NCBI RefSeq assembly: GCF_021290925.1
Contig: NZ_JAJSLX010000005.1
Location: forward strand, 186,001 to 250,000
Length of the DNA: 64,000 bases
Direction of reading: 5' to 3'
From: Sessilibacter corallicola
GTDB taxonomy: Bacteria; Pseudomonadota; Gammaproteobacteria; Pseudomonadales; Cellvibrionaceae
Shown: positions 45,521 to 54,271 of the stretch, one piece after another
Layout: each line of letters starts with the position of its first letter
Numbering within the stretch: position 1 is the stretch's first letter
Made by a program: the position numbers and the translations under genes
The notes under the pieces: model-generated
The model's input: only the letters and a program-made list of their open reading frames with translations
The model's database searches: none
Told to the model about the DNA's origin: nothing

Positions 45521-46432
45521 TTAGCGTTCGCTAATTTCTCTTGAAGGTTCATTGAGCTTAGGTTTGTTACTGATACTTAAGCTGTCGGTTTTATCCCCTT
45601 CGGTATGGTCGAGTTTGACAACACTGTAGGCGAGGTCTTTTGCCAGCCACACGGTGGTTTTGCGTTTACCGTTATCTTCTTCTTTGATCAGTTTGACCGC
45701 GTCGAATTCTCCCACCTCGGTTTTAACTCGCTCATCTTCTAAGCGGGTAAAATAATAATCTCTCACGCCTTTTTTCTTGGCAATAGGGTAATGAAATTGA
45801 GTGGTATTGGGATCGCAGGCAACGTCGAGTTGCAAGCGCAATTGATAATTCAGCGAGTCGTAGAGTTCGTCTTCAAAATTTAAGGTTCGATCGCCTTTGG
45901 CGGTTTCGCTGAGGTAGGAATGATTTTGATGATCGACGGTAATTTCGAGATCTTTGCTTTGGCCTAAGCCGCTGCGTTTGTGCTCAAAATGATGAAGCTT
46001 CCAACTGGGCATCATAAATACGCTGGTTTCTTCAATGCTTAAAAATAACCACTGGGCTTTTGAGTGCATTTGCCACAAGCCACTTTGGGTGGACGAAATA
46101 CGTCGATTAGATTGAACTGAAACTGAACGAATTTGCGCGTCGTACTCAAAATTAACGCCGTCTACCTGGTGCAAAATATCGGCTTCACACAGTTCTCGAC
46201 TTTTCACACGTTCAGTTTGCGCAATAATTTCGAGGTTACTGGGCGCAATTATTTCATCGGATTCGGTAGTTGCGTCGAGTGCGTTGGTTTGCGGTTTGGC
46301 AACGGTAATTAATTCGTCCGGTGTTTTGGCTATGGGTTGTTTAGAAGGAACACTGGCGTGTGCGGTAATCATGGGAACTGCCGAGACTACCAAAGGCAAC
46401 AGTGCTTGTGAAAAAAAACGCGTGGATATCAC
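45521..46432 (-). CDS. DUF3108 family exported protein
   Basis: The 303-residue protein has a signal peptide (LPLVVSAVPMITAHA-S) and a beta-rich DUF3108-type domain from about residue 95 (VNFEYDAQIRSVSVQSNRRI...LDVACDP...YPIAKKKGVRDYYFTRLEDERVKTEVGEFDAVKLIKEE..RKTTVWLAKDLAYSVVKLDHTE). Such periplasmic proteins occur beside diverse genes; no enzyme activity is known. Length is longer than usual because of a linker of about 60 residues after the signal. Confidence 0.78.
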   Translation of the reverse strand: MISTRFFSQALLPLVVSAVPMITAHASVPSKQPIAKTPDELITVAKPQTNALDATTESDEIIAPSNLEIIAQTERVKSRELCEADILHQVDGVNFEYDAQIRSVSVQSNRRISSTQSGLWQMHSKAQWLFLSIEETSVFMMPSWKLHHFEHKRSGLGQSKDLEITVDHQNHSYLSETAKGDRTLNFEDELYDSLNYQLRLQLDVACDPNTTQFHYPIAKKKGVRDYYFTRLEDERVKTEVGEFDAVKLIKEEDNGKRKTTVWLAKDLAYSVVKLDHTEGDKTDSLSISNKPKLNEPSREISER

Positions 46433-46623
46433 AATGAATTTCCCGTGAGTAAATGACGCTAAATGGCTATTTCATTTTAGTTGGAAAACTTGGCCCGAGT
46501 GTATCGTTAATCAGAGGTTCATTAAGTAAACGTTCTTATAACGAACAAAACACGGTTTATGCCAGATTTTCTGAATCTAATATACTCTAAATCGGTTCTT
46601 TGATTTTGATATGGAAAAAAAGT

Positions 46624-47598
46624 TTACACCGCACCTAATTCATTGCTGATTATTGTCATGACTTGATTGCGGTAATAGTCCGATTCGTTGACTAAATTAT
46701 GGCGGGCGTCGGCAATTAAATGTTTTTTAAGATTTGGTAACCGCGCTTCCGCTGTGGGTAAGTTGTAATGCCAGTCTACGGTTTCGTCTTTGTCACCTTG
46801 AACAAATGCCAGTGGACAATCGATGGCAGAGAACTGTGAGAAACGAATCACCCATTGGCGCAGTGCGTATAACCACTGCATCGAGGCTTTATTAAATTGC
46901 ATCGGATCATTGCGTAAAAATTCACAGAAATTGTCATCGTGACTGCCGAGCTGGCGCATGTCTCGCGGAAAATATTTCAACCACGGGTAAACCAATTTGT
47001 GAGCATTAGCGGCTAAGTGCCAATTTTTAATTCGAATTAACGGTGCTAATAAAATGGTGTTTGTAAAATCATTTTCTGGATGGGTAAATAAATAATCAAA
47101 CAGAACTGCACCGCCGGTACTTTGACCGATCGAGAAATAGGGTTTGGGCAAATGAATTTTACATTCATTGATTAAATCTTCGAACACGCGTGTGTAACGG
47201 GTGAACGAATCGATCACGACTCTTTCCCCGGTGCTGAGTCCGTGACCGGGCTCGTCGTAAGCCACCACGTTAAAGCCAAGCTTCAAGCAATGACGTATCA
47301 GGTGATGATACAAACCGGTGTGATCCCAATAGCCGTGGACAATAAATACGGTGCCTTTGTTTTCCTGACGCAACCAAATCTGCACAGCAACATCGAAGCC
47401 CTGGGATTGAATTGTTGTATATAAATGATCTATACGATTATTTGCAGTATCTTCAAAATGAAGATTGTAGAAATCCAGATATTGATTGAGAAGTTTCTGA
47501 TCTCCCGCAGGCGCGGAATTACCATTGATTAACTGTGGTAACGCATCTTTCAAAGCGGGCCACTGCGTTGGAAGGCTGGAAAATGGATGTTCACTCAT
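46624..47598 (-). CDS. Alpha/beta hydrolase, lysophospholipase/monoglyceride lipase-like
   Basis: The 324-residue protein has the family's VFIVHGYWDHTGLYHHLI segment, GFNVVAYDEPGHGLSTG, the nucleophile elbow SIGQSTGGAVLF (GxSxG), a later Asp in VQGDKDETVDWHYN and the His in ADARHNLVNE. It likely hydrolyses acylglycerols or lysophospholipids in the cytoplasm. Lone gene. Confidence 0.87.
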   Translation of the reverse strand: MSEHPFSSLPTQWPALKDALPQLINGNSAPAGDQKLLNQYLDFYNLHFEDTANNRIDHLYTTIQSQGFDVAVQIWLRQENKGTVFIVHGYWDHTGLYHHLIRHCLKLGFNVVAYDEPGHGLSTGERVVIDSFTRYTRVFEDLINECKIHLPKPYFSIGQSTGGAVLFDYLFTHPENDFTNTILLAPLIRIKNWHLAANAHKLVYPWLKYFPRDMRQLGSHDDNFCEFLRNDPMQFNKASMQWLYALRQWVIRFSQFSAIDCPLAFVQGDKDETVDWHYNLPTAEARLPNLKKHLIADARHNLVNESDYYRNQVMTIISNELGAV

Positions 47599-47754
47599 TA
47601 TTATCTTTAGGAGCCTTTAATTATCAAACCAGAAACGTTGATCAAAACTGTGTGATGGTTGCAACGCTAGCGGAATTAGAGGGAGACTTCAATCACCTGC
47701 GCGTCTGTGCAGAGATTTAAAAAGTCTTTTCAGCGATGGGTGAAAGACGGAGGT

Positions 47755-47901
47755 GGCGACCCTAAGGGCTCGGCGTATTTTTCCCGTAACTAGTGTTGCA
47801 GCTCGTTCATTTGGAACAACCAAATCACACTCGCTGTGCCTAAAATACGAAAAAAATACGCTCCAGCAGGTGTGATTAAATGAGTGTGAACAGGCCCTAG
47901 A
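47755..47901. repeat. Palindromic dispersed repeat
   Basis: In this gene-free 320-bp spacer, CTAG ends (47790 and 47898-47901) bound a region with nested inverted parts. AATCACACTCGCTG (47823-47836) pairs, 12 of 14, with CAGCAGGTGTGATT (47864-47877), and CGGCGTATTTTT (47771-47782) resembles the complement of AAAAAAATACGCTC (47850-47863). The right end carries the 18-mer also found at 726-743. It looks like a REP-like or MITE-like family. Confidence 0.55.
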
Positions 47902-47922
47902 ATCTACTGAATTCAGAGGGTG

Positions 47923-49341
47923 CTATTCTCTGAGTTTAAAGCGCACCACCAACTTGAATTGATACTGGTCGTCCTCTAACAGAGATTGAGGCGGCTTAGG
48001 AAACGGCGATATTTTTTTAACGGCTCGGGCTGCTTCGCGATCTAGCAATCGATAACCGGATTTTTGCGAGACCGCGGTATCAACCAATTCCCCGTCGGCA
48101 GCTACGGCGATTTCTAACCCCACATTACCTTCTCTTCCAGCGCGCAATGCTTGCACGGGATATTGCACGTTCTTATAAATGGCGCTGATGACTTGTGAGT
48201 AATACCGTTGTCCGGCGAGTAGGTCTTCTGCCGAGAGTACCTCGGTGGGCTCTTCAGCATCGGATATTGAGGTTGCTGGTGACAGCGAAGCAACCTGCAA
48301 TGCGTCGCTTGTAGGGCTCTCTGATGTGTTGTCGTTGCCTGGTTCAAACGGTGAACTGACCGCGTCCTGTTCGGGCGCCGGTGTAAACGTAGCGGTGACA
48401 GAAGTTGCCTCGGCAATTTCTTCTTCAACGGTCTCTTCAACAGTTGCCGCGGGTGTTGGTTCGGCTGTGGTTTCAGCTACCGCAGGAGCTTCCACCTCTG
48501 GCTCAGGTTCTGTTGAAGCGATTTCCGTTTCAGCTGCAACGCTAGGTGCTTCACTGACCTGTTGCTGCTGGCTCGACTGTGGGGGCGCTTCCGATTCTGG
48601 CTCTTTGGTTGTAGCCGCGGCAACTGCTGTCTCAGCAACGGTTTCGGCTTCTGGTAGAGCTTCTGCAGTTGATTCTGGTGTTTCTGGCGGTGCCAACCAA
48701 TTATTGGTGATTTGTTGGATGCGTCCTTCTGGCGGAGACAGAGCTTGGAACCGGCTTTGCAATTGGGGATCGATATCGCCACTGGCTAGCAGCTGCTCTT
48801 TAAATTGCGTGGAAGGGGGTACTTCTCCAATCCAGGTTTGAAGCAAAAGTTCAAACAACCCGTCTGACTCTAATTCGCCCAATGACAAATCATTGAGTTC
48901 CAAGGCGACACCGACATCTGTTCGCGTGAGCCTTAATTTATCGCCAGTAACGAGACGACCTTTGATGAGATTGGTCAGACTGACTAGATCTTCGGCGTAT
49001 TTTTCAAATAAGGTGTAATCGGCATTAATGGCCACGGATTCGGCCCACAGCCTACCCATGCTTCTGCGGCTAATGCTGCGATCAACCACCAAAAACTCCA
49101 TACTCGCTGAATTGCTCTGGAGAAAGACTGAATTGGCATTGTTTGTGGGGGTATCCACATAAAGCGCTGCGATGTATTTTTCTTTGCCAAACGTATTAAG
49201 TACTGCCATACCGTTGAGTGCAGCGTAGGTTGAGTGGCTGAAAAGTAAAACGTGTATTCCTAATAGTGGCAGTAGGAATGTTTTACTGCGAGGCTTTATT
49301 AATCCCCTCCAAAAGTGCTTATGATCCATACAACTTCCCAT
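47923..49341 (-). CDS. Chalcone isomerase-like domain fused to TonB C-terminal domain (copy A)
   Basis: The 472-residue protein has a signal peptide (PLLGIHVLLFSHSTYA-ALNG) and a chalcone-isomerase-like domain (about 42-215): FGKEKYIAALYV, LIKGRLVTGDKLRL, GLFELLLQTWIGEVPPS. A Glu/Pro/Ala-rich linker (about 220-375) leads to a TonB C-terminal domain (about 385-472): NVQYPVQALRAGREGNVGLEIAVAADGELVDTAVSQKSGYRLLDREAARAV. TonB normally has an N-terminal inner-membrane anchor; here the N-terminus reads as a cleavable signal, so it may be periplasmic. It is a tandem paralogue of the next gene. Function unknown; an interaction with outer-membrane receptors is the natural guess. Confidence 0.82.
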   Translation of the reverse strand: MGSCMDHKHFWRGLIKPRSKTFLLPLLGIHVLLFSHSTYAALNGMAVLNTFGKEKYIAALYVDTPTNNANSVFLQSNSASMEFLVVDRSISRRSMGRLWAESVAINADYTLFEKYAEDLVSLTNLIKGRLVTGDKLRLTRTDVGVALELNDLSLGELESDGLFELLLQTWIGEVPPSTQFKEQLLASGDIDPQLQSRFQALSPPEGRIQQITNNWLAPPETPESTAEALPEAETVAETAVAAATTKEPESEAPPQSSQQQQVSEAPSVAAETEIASTEPEPEVEAPAVAETTAEPTPAATVEETVEEEIAEATSVTATFTPAPEQDAVSSPFEPGNDNTSESPTSDALQVASLSPATSISDAEEPTEVLSAEDLLAGQRYYSQVISAIYKNVQYPVQALRAGREGNVGLEIAVAADGELVDTAVSQKSGYRLLDREAARAVKKISPFPKPPQSLLEDDQYQFKLVVRFKLRE

Positions 49342-49966
49342 TGATACTGTGTTTTACCAGTTTTATAAGGTGTTAACGTGATCTTCTCTCATGCCATGTT
49401 TGCTTGCATTGAAAATGGCGTGCGGTCTTTTAAAACCCTTTCAAGCTTCGCACATTGACTTGATAGATTTATGTAGAGGAGGAATAAATCTAGTATGGAA
49501 TTATTATCGTGAGTCTTTGTGAATGGTAATTATGTAATAAATTTAGTTTTGCTTATAGTGTTTCGAAACTAAAAGTTACGAATTTTTTTGAATATTAACC
49601 GTAAGACTTTCGTTGAATGGTTGGTCAATAGTTGGTGGGGAAGGAAATCTTCAGAGAGCGCAGCCTTATCTTTGGATTAATAAACTGGTGCCAAAACTTA
49701 ATCAGCAATCAATTAAACGGTAAGTGCAGAGTACCCTGAATTTAATCATTTAAATTTTTCAGTCAGTTATTGGTAATGCGCAGGTAATTTCGGTTTGAGT
49801 GATGTGTCTTTTAAAGCGTCATTTTTTTAGGGGCCGCACGCACAAATAAATACAATCAAAAAAGCAGTTAAATGAGCGTGGGCAAATCCCAGTGACGATA
49901 TTTGTTCAGATTTATTTTGGTAAAAACCGGCAAAACTTGTCTGAGCAGTTATTTAATTCATAAGAA
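49342..49966. other. Intergenic region between the two TonB-fusion genes
   Basis: 625 bp, AT-rich. I found no ORF of note (an AGGAGG at 49488-49493 precedes only a five-codon frame) and no RNA; promoter elements for the 47923 gene must lie near 49350-49500 but none is distinct. Confidence 0.45.
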
Positions 49967-51406
49967 TTAATCGCTCGCTACCTGAAAACGCAAAATGACT
50001 TTAAATTGATACAAATCGTCTTCGAGTAGGATTTCCGGTGGAGGAGGGAAGGGCGCGCTGCGTTTAACGGCTCGGGTTGCCTCGCGATCAAAGGTGCGAT
50101 ACTGAGATTTTTCCGAGACGACGGTGTCGACCACTTGACCACTGGCATCCAGCGAAATGTCTAATGCGACATTTCCCTCGCGACCAGCGCGTAGGGCTAA
50201 ATTAGGATAGACAACACTGCGATAAATTTTTCGTTTTACTCGCGTGTAGTATTTTTGTCCTTCCAATAATTCTTCTACCGACAATTGATTATCGACATCG
50301 ACAGATTCTTCGCTTGGGGTTGATTCAGGAATTTGAGGTGGCGCTAGGGCAACCTGCAAAGGCGGAGTTTCTGCCTCTTCTTCAAGATTATTGGAAAAGA
50401 GCTCCGATACTTCTTCGTTTGCTGTGCTGTCTTCAACGGCGGCCAACTGCTCCGGAATTGCCTGAGCCAATTCATTATTCTGAGATTCCACATTCTCTTG
50501 GTTTTGTTCAGCGGCTAGCTCAACTGCTGGTTCTGGTGCGGGTGTTGTTTCTTCGATAACGGCTTGTTCGACATTTGTTTCTTCAGCATTTGTTTCTTCA
50601 ACAACGGTTTGTTCGGCAATCTGGGCGATTTCTGTATTCGTCGGCTCTGGCGATGAGGCTGCAACAGCGGGTTCTGGATTTGACTGAATTACCGTCTGCG
50701 TTGATTCTTCGGTTATTGCTAATTGCTCGTTGTTTTCTATTTCAACAGGGGCTAACCAATTTGATGTAATTTGCTCTACGCGTCCGTCCGTTGGTTGCAA
50801 TGCATTAAATCGGCTTAATAAATCGGAATTAATTTGTCCTGCCGCCAATAATTGTTCTCGAAATTTGGTTGATGGTGGCACTTCACCAATCCAGGTTTGC
50901 AGCAATAAATCGAACAAACCTTGGGATTCTATTTCTCCGAGCGCTACATCATTCAGTTCTAAAGCGATACCTTCGATAGTATTTTTAATTCGGAGTTTAT
51001 CCCCCGTTACCAAACGCCCTTTAATTAAATTTGTCATTGCCGCCAATTCACTGGCGTGTTTTTCCAATTGCTCGTCGTCGGCGTTGATGGATACCGATTC
51101 AGCCCACAGCCGTGCCATCCCGCGTCGGCTGATACTGCGGTCAACGATTAAAAATTCCATGACCGCCGAGTCACTTTGCTGCATTGCTGATTCTGACTTG
51201 TCTGTCGGTGCATCTAGATACAGTGCTGCGATGTATTTGTCTTTACCGAAGGTATCGAAAACCGACATGCCGTTTAAGTCAGCGTGGCTTGAGTGAGAGA
51301 AAAATAACGAATGGAGACTGATGGTCAGAAAAAATGCTCCAAAGTTTGGATTTAGTGAGTGCTTCCAAGACTGTTTTAGTTTAAGACAACTTCCCATAGA
51401 TAACAT
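49967..51406 (-). CDS. Chalcone isomerase-like domain fused to TonB C-terminal domain (copy B)
   Basis: The 479-residue paralogue of the downstream gene has the same order: signal peptide (SLHSLFFSHSSHA-D), chalcone-isomerase-like domain with FGKDKYIAALYL, LIKGRLVTGDKLRI and GLFDLLLQTWIGEVPPS, acidic Glu/Ala-rich linker with NAEETNVEQ-type repeats (about 225-385), and TonB C-domain (SVVYPNLALRAGREGNVALDISLDASGQVVDTVVSEKSQYRTFDREATRAVKRSAPF). N- and C-domains align over their length and the linkers have diverged, so this is an old tandem duplication. The N-terminal domain may serve as a ligand-binding or scaffold module. Confidence 0.82.
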   Translation of the reverse strand: MLSMGSCLKLKQSWKHSLNPNFGAFFLTISLHSLFFSHSSHADLNGMSVFDTFGKDKYIAALYLDAPTDKSESAMQQSDSAVMEFLIVDRSISRRGMARLWAESVSINADDEQLEKHASELAAMTNLIKGRLVTGDKLRIKNTIEGIALELNDVALGEIESQGLFDLLLQTWIGEVPPSTKFREQLLAAGQINSDLLSRFNALQPTDGRVEQITSNWLAPVEIENNEQLAITEESTQTVIQSNPEPAVAASSPEPTNTEIAQIAEQTVVEETNAEETNVEQAVIEETTPAPEPAVELAAEQNQENVESQNNELAQAIPEQLAAVEDSTANEEVSELFSNNLEEEAETPPLQVALAPPQIPESTPSEESVDVDNQLSVEELLEGQKYYTRVKRKIYRSVVYPNLALRAGREGNVALDISLDASGQVVDTVVSEKSQYRTFDREATRAVKRSAPFPPPPEILLEDDLYQFKVILRFQVASD

Positions 51407-51784
51407 ACTCTTCCGGTGTGTTGTGGATTTGTGCAGTTGTGTTCGCCATTTTTATTGTTGTATTGGCTTAATTATCTGTGCCTTGAGACTACTAAGTTCC
51501 GCGCTAGACTTGTCGGGCATGCTTAAAGAAAGCAGCAAAAATGAACTTAAATGATACTGAAATTTTTATCGTTTTATGTTTACAGCATTTTCATTTGTAA
51601 AAGCTGATACTAATTTATTGAAATTCTGCAGAAATTGGAATTAATTTTTTTCAATCCAACGTTCTTTTTATTTAATTATGAGAATTGAAAGCGTCGGTGA
51701 TGGGCGTATACGCAAGCGGCGACTTTGAGTTAAACCGCTTGCGTAAAAACAGACAGTTGGTGGGGGTAAGGTTGGTGAGAGTAA
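51407..51784. other. Intergenic, with a hairpin near the mutarotase gene
   Basis: 378 bp without ORF. TACGCAAGCGG (51709-51719) pairs with CCGCTTGCGTA (51735-51745): an 11-bp stem close to the 3' end of the mutarotase gene, likely its terminator even though a T-run is missing on that strand. Confidence 0.45.
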
Positions 51785-52738
51785 TTAAATGTTAAGCTCT
51801 ATAATTTCCAATGTGTGAGTTTGTGTTTCCTCTGGTGCTAAGGTCACACAATTATCTTTTACGGCGGCAGATTCTAGACATAACATTTGATTGAAATCGT
51901 TATCGTAAAATTGGCTCAGTGTTTTTGACTTATCGAGCCAAGGATTCCATGTAACCAAGCTTGGTAAATTCTTTGTCAGAATAAAAAGGTTTCTGCTAAT
52001 ACCTTTATCGTTCAGTTTAAGCTCGCCTGTGGCTTGGGAGGAAACATTTTCATAAACTCTATCGACTTCTTCAGAAACCTGCAGTGGTCCGGCTTGAGTT
52101 TTTAATTGCCACTGATCCAGGGCATCAAAATATTTCTCTTCGTCTAAACCATCCACACTGACTTGATGAATATCACTGATTTGAAAATAGGTGTGCATGG
52201 CTAACGAATAATGAAAATCGCGGGTGTCGCAATTTTTTACGCTCAGCGCAATAGTTAATGTTTTGCCAACCGTGATTTGCAGTTGTAACTCCGTTGCAAA
52301 CGGCCAGAGGGAATTGCTGTTGGCATCAATATTGGTTGTCAAAAGCAATTGGGTTTCGGTTTGTTCTGCTTGAATGGTTTTTAATTGCCAGGTGAGGTTG
52401 CGCAAGAATCCGTGGGCAGGTGCGTCGGTTTGTGAAATTTGCGTTTGAATAATGTCGGGGTTTTTGTCGAGATTGCCAAACCAAGGCCAACACAAGGGAA
52501 TTCCACCACGCAGCGGTTTGCCTTCTTCATAAGTGTTGGCTTCACTTAAAAACAGTACGGGTTTTTGGCCGTGGCGTTCAAAGTGGCTAATTTGCGCACC
52601 TTGTAAAAAAACCGTTGCTGTGGATAAGTCGTTAGAGACAGTCACCGCGGGTAGGTTTTTGTGTATTTCTATTTGAACGCCCGGTAATTCACCAAAGCGT
52701 TGATAGAGGTCATGAAGCGTTGACGCTAAATCGGACAT
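51785..52738 (-). CDS. D-hexose-6-phosphate mutarotase
   Basis: The 317-residue aldose-1-epimerase-like protein belongs to the YeaD-type hexose-6-phosphate mutarotases: FLQGAQISHFERHGQKPVLFLSE, KPLRGGIPLCWPWFG, PAHGFLRNLTW, the catalytic-His region FHYSLAMHTYFQISD, and LVTWNPW. It balances sugar-phosphate anomers. Class I aldolase is divergent 236 bp away, so both may serve glycolysis. No signal peptide. Confidence 0.88.
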   Translation of the reverse strand: MSDLASTLHDLYQRFGELPGVQIEIHKNLPAVTVSNDLSTATVFLQGAQISHFERHGQKPVLFLSEANTYEEGKPLRGGIPLCWPWFGNLDKNPDIIQTQISQTDAPAHGFLRNLTWQLKTIQAEQTETQLLLTTNIDANSNSLWPFATELQLQITVGKTLTIALSVKNCDTRDFHYSLAMHTYFQISDIHQVSVDGLDEEKYFDALDQWQLKTQAGPLQVSEEVDRVYENVSSQATGELKLNDKGISRNLFILTKNLPSLVTWNPWLDKSKTLSQFYDNDFNQMLCLESAAVKDNCVTLAPEETQTHTLEIIELNI

Positions 52739-52974
52739 GCACTAAATCCTTTTTTGGAAATATTTTTCTAGTCTTTTACGATTATTCAAAAGCCTCGTCA
52801 GTTCCCGAAGCCCGGTGGCTAACTTGTGTTGCTTATACCGCTCGTTCGATTCAATTGGCAAGCAATGCTGCCACTTGGGCGCATTTTGTGGTAATTTCTC
52901 GCCCCGATGGGTAGCCACCCAATTAACATTTTTTTGACCCACCCGCCAGTTCAACGAATGGGAAGCGTTTAACT

Positions 52975-53868
52975 ATGACCAGCTTTACTCAACAACTCGA
53001 GAAAATCAAAACGCAAAAGGGATTTATCGCCGCTTTAGATCAAAGTGGGGGCAGTACGCCGAAAGCGCTACGATTGTACGGTATTGAGGAGGATCAATAC
53101 GAAGGCGACGACGCCATGTTTGGTCTTGTTCACCAAATGCGCACGCGCATTATTACCAGCCCTGCTTTCACCGGTGAACGCGTTCTCGGAGCAATTTTGT
53201 TTGAGAATACGCTTGATCGCGAAATTGAAGGTAAGCCTTCGGCAGAGTTTTTATGGCAAGAAAAGAACATTGTTCCTTTCTTAAAAGTCGACAAAGGCCT
53301 AGCCGAATTAGAAAACGGCGTTCAAGTTATGAAGCCGATGCCAAGTTTGGCTCAGTTGCTTGAAAAAGCAAAAGCGCAAAACGTCTTTGGTACAAAAATG
53401 CGCTCTTTTATTGCTGAAGCCAACGAAGCCGGTATTAAAGCGGTTGTTGATCAGCAGTTCGAAGTTGGTCTTGAAATCGTTAATGCGGGCTTAGTGCCAA
53501 TTATTGAGCCAGAAGTAGACATCAACAGCGCGACCAAAGCCGAAGCCGAAGCCATGCTAAAACAGTTTATCTTGGCAAAACTTGATGAGTTAGCGGAAGA
53601 TCAATTGGTCATGTTAAAGCTTTCATTGCCTGACGTTGCTGGTTTCTACCAAGAGTGCATCGATCACCCCAATGTCGTGAAAGTTGTGGCGTTGTCTGGC
53701 GGTTACTCGCGCGATGTTGCCAACGCTAAAACTGCTGAGAACCCTGGATTAATCGCGAGCTTCTCTCGTGCGTTAACCGAAGGTTTGTCGGCTCAGCAAT
53801 CTGATGACGATTTCAATTCTGCACTGGATACTGCGATTGATTCGATCTATCAAGCTTCTGCAACCTAA
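52975..53868 (+). CDS. Fructose-bisphosphate aldolase, class I
   Basis: The 297-residue aldolase matches the class I proteobacterial type: [77 protein letters not shown] (Schiff-base Lys) and [11 protein letters not shown]. It splits fructose 1,6-bisphosphate in glycolysis and works in the reverse in gluconeogenesis. Normal length. Ribosome binding site is weak (GGAAGCG). Confidence 0.92.
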   Translation: MTSFTQQLEKIKTQKGFIAALDQSGGSTPKALRLYGIEEDQYEGDDAMFGLVHQMRTRIITSPAFTGERVLGAILFENTLDREIEGKPSAEFLWQEKNIVPFLKVDKGLAELENGVQVMKPMPSLAQLLEKAKAQNVFGTKMRSFIAEANEAGIKAVVDQQFEVGLEIVNAGLVPIIEPEVDINSATKAEAEAMLKQFILAKLDELAEDQLVMLKLSLPDVAGFYQECIDHPNVVKVVALSGGYSRDVANAKTAENPGLIASFSRALTEGLSAQQSDDDFNSALDTAIDSIYQASAT

Positions 53869-53915
53869 TTGAATACTCCTTTTTACCGGTGTATTGATTT
53901 AATTAGCGATTGCTC

Positions 53916-53969
53916 ATTCAGTACCTTTGTTATGACTTAGCTGGTTTCAGCTGGTCGAAGGTACTGAAT
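53916..53969 (+). terminator. Hairpin after aldolase
   Basis: ATTCAGTACCTT (53916-53927) pairs perfectly with AAGGTACTGAAT (53958-53969); the 30-nt loop contains AGCTGG-TTT-CAGCTGG, which can pair too. The strong palindrome lies 48 bp after the aldolase stop. Confidence 0.55.
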
Positions 53970-54105
53970 ATTCCTCCCAGATATTTCTCCATCATAAAAT
54001 TCAATCTCGTTGCCAATCAGGCGAAGTCGGTTCTGCCTGGGATTATTGTTGTTCACAAAACTCTGTTTTATTGGCTGTTCCAGAACCTTTTCGCTTCGTT
54101 TCTAT

Positions 54106-54169
54106 CCAAAGCACGTACAGCCCAAACCACGTACAATCCAAAGCGCATACAATCTAAAGCGAATTCAAT
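54106..54169 (+). repeat. Four imperfect 16-bp tandem repeats
   Basis: CCAAAGCACGTACAGC, CCAAACCACGTACAAT, CCAAAGCGCATACAAT and CTAAAGCGAATTCAAT follow without gaps. They lie about 100 bp before the ATG of the retropepsin-like gene, so could be protein-binding sites or a minisatellite. The surrounding 400-bp spacer (53869-54271) has no credible gene. Confidence 0.65.
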
Positions 54170-54271
54170 GGTTTTGAATCTGTTTTTGCGTTGAATTTAA
54201 ATCTGAGTTGCTCGGTTTTATCGAACCAGTAAAACAGTGATTGCAGGTCTTGATGAACTCAATTTAGGTGA

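Noticed and set aside
48245-48841. A 198-codon plus-strand frame antisense to the TonB-fusion gene, with Ser/Val/Ala-rich product
   Set aside because: It is the complement of the Glu/Ala/Pro-rich linker; low-complexity coding leaves long antisense frames. There is no ribosome binding site and it overlaps a recognised gene.
50730-51296. A 188-codon plus-strand frame opposite the second TonB-fusion gene
   Set aside because: It lies wholly inside a well-supported gene and lacks any motif.
53910-54194. A 94-codon plus-strand frame after the aldolase gene
   Set aside because: It starts without ATG or ribosome binding site and reads through the hairpin and the tandem repeats; composition is not protein-like.
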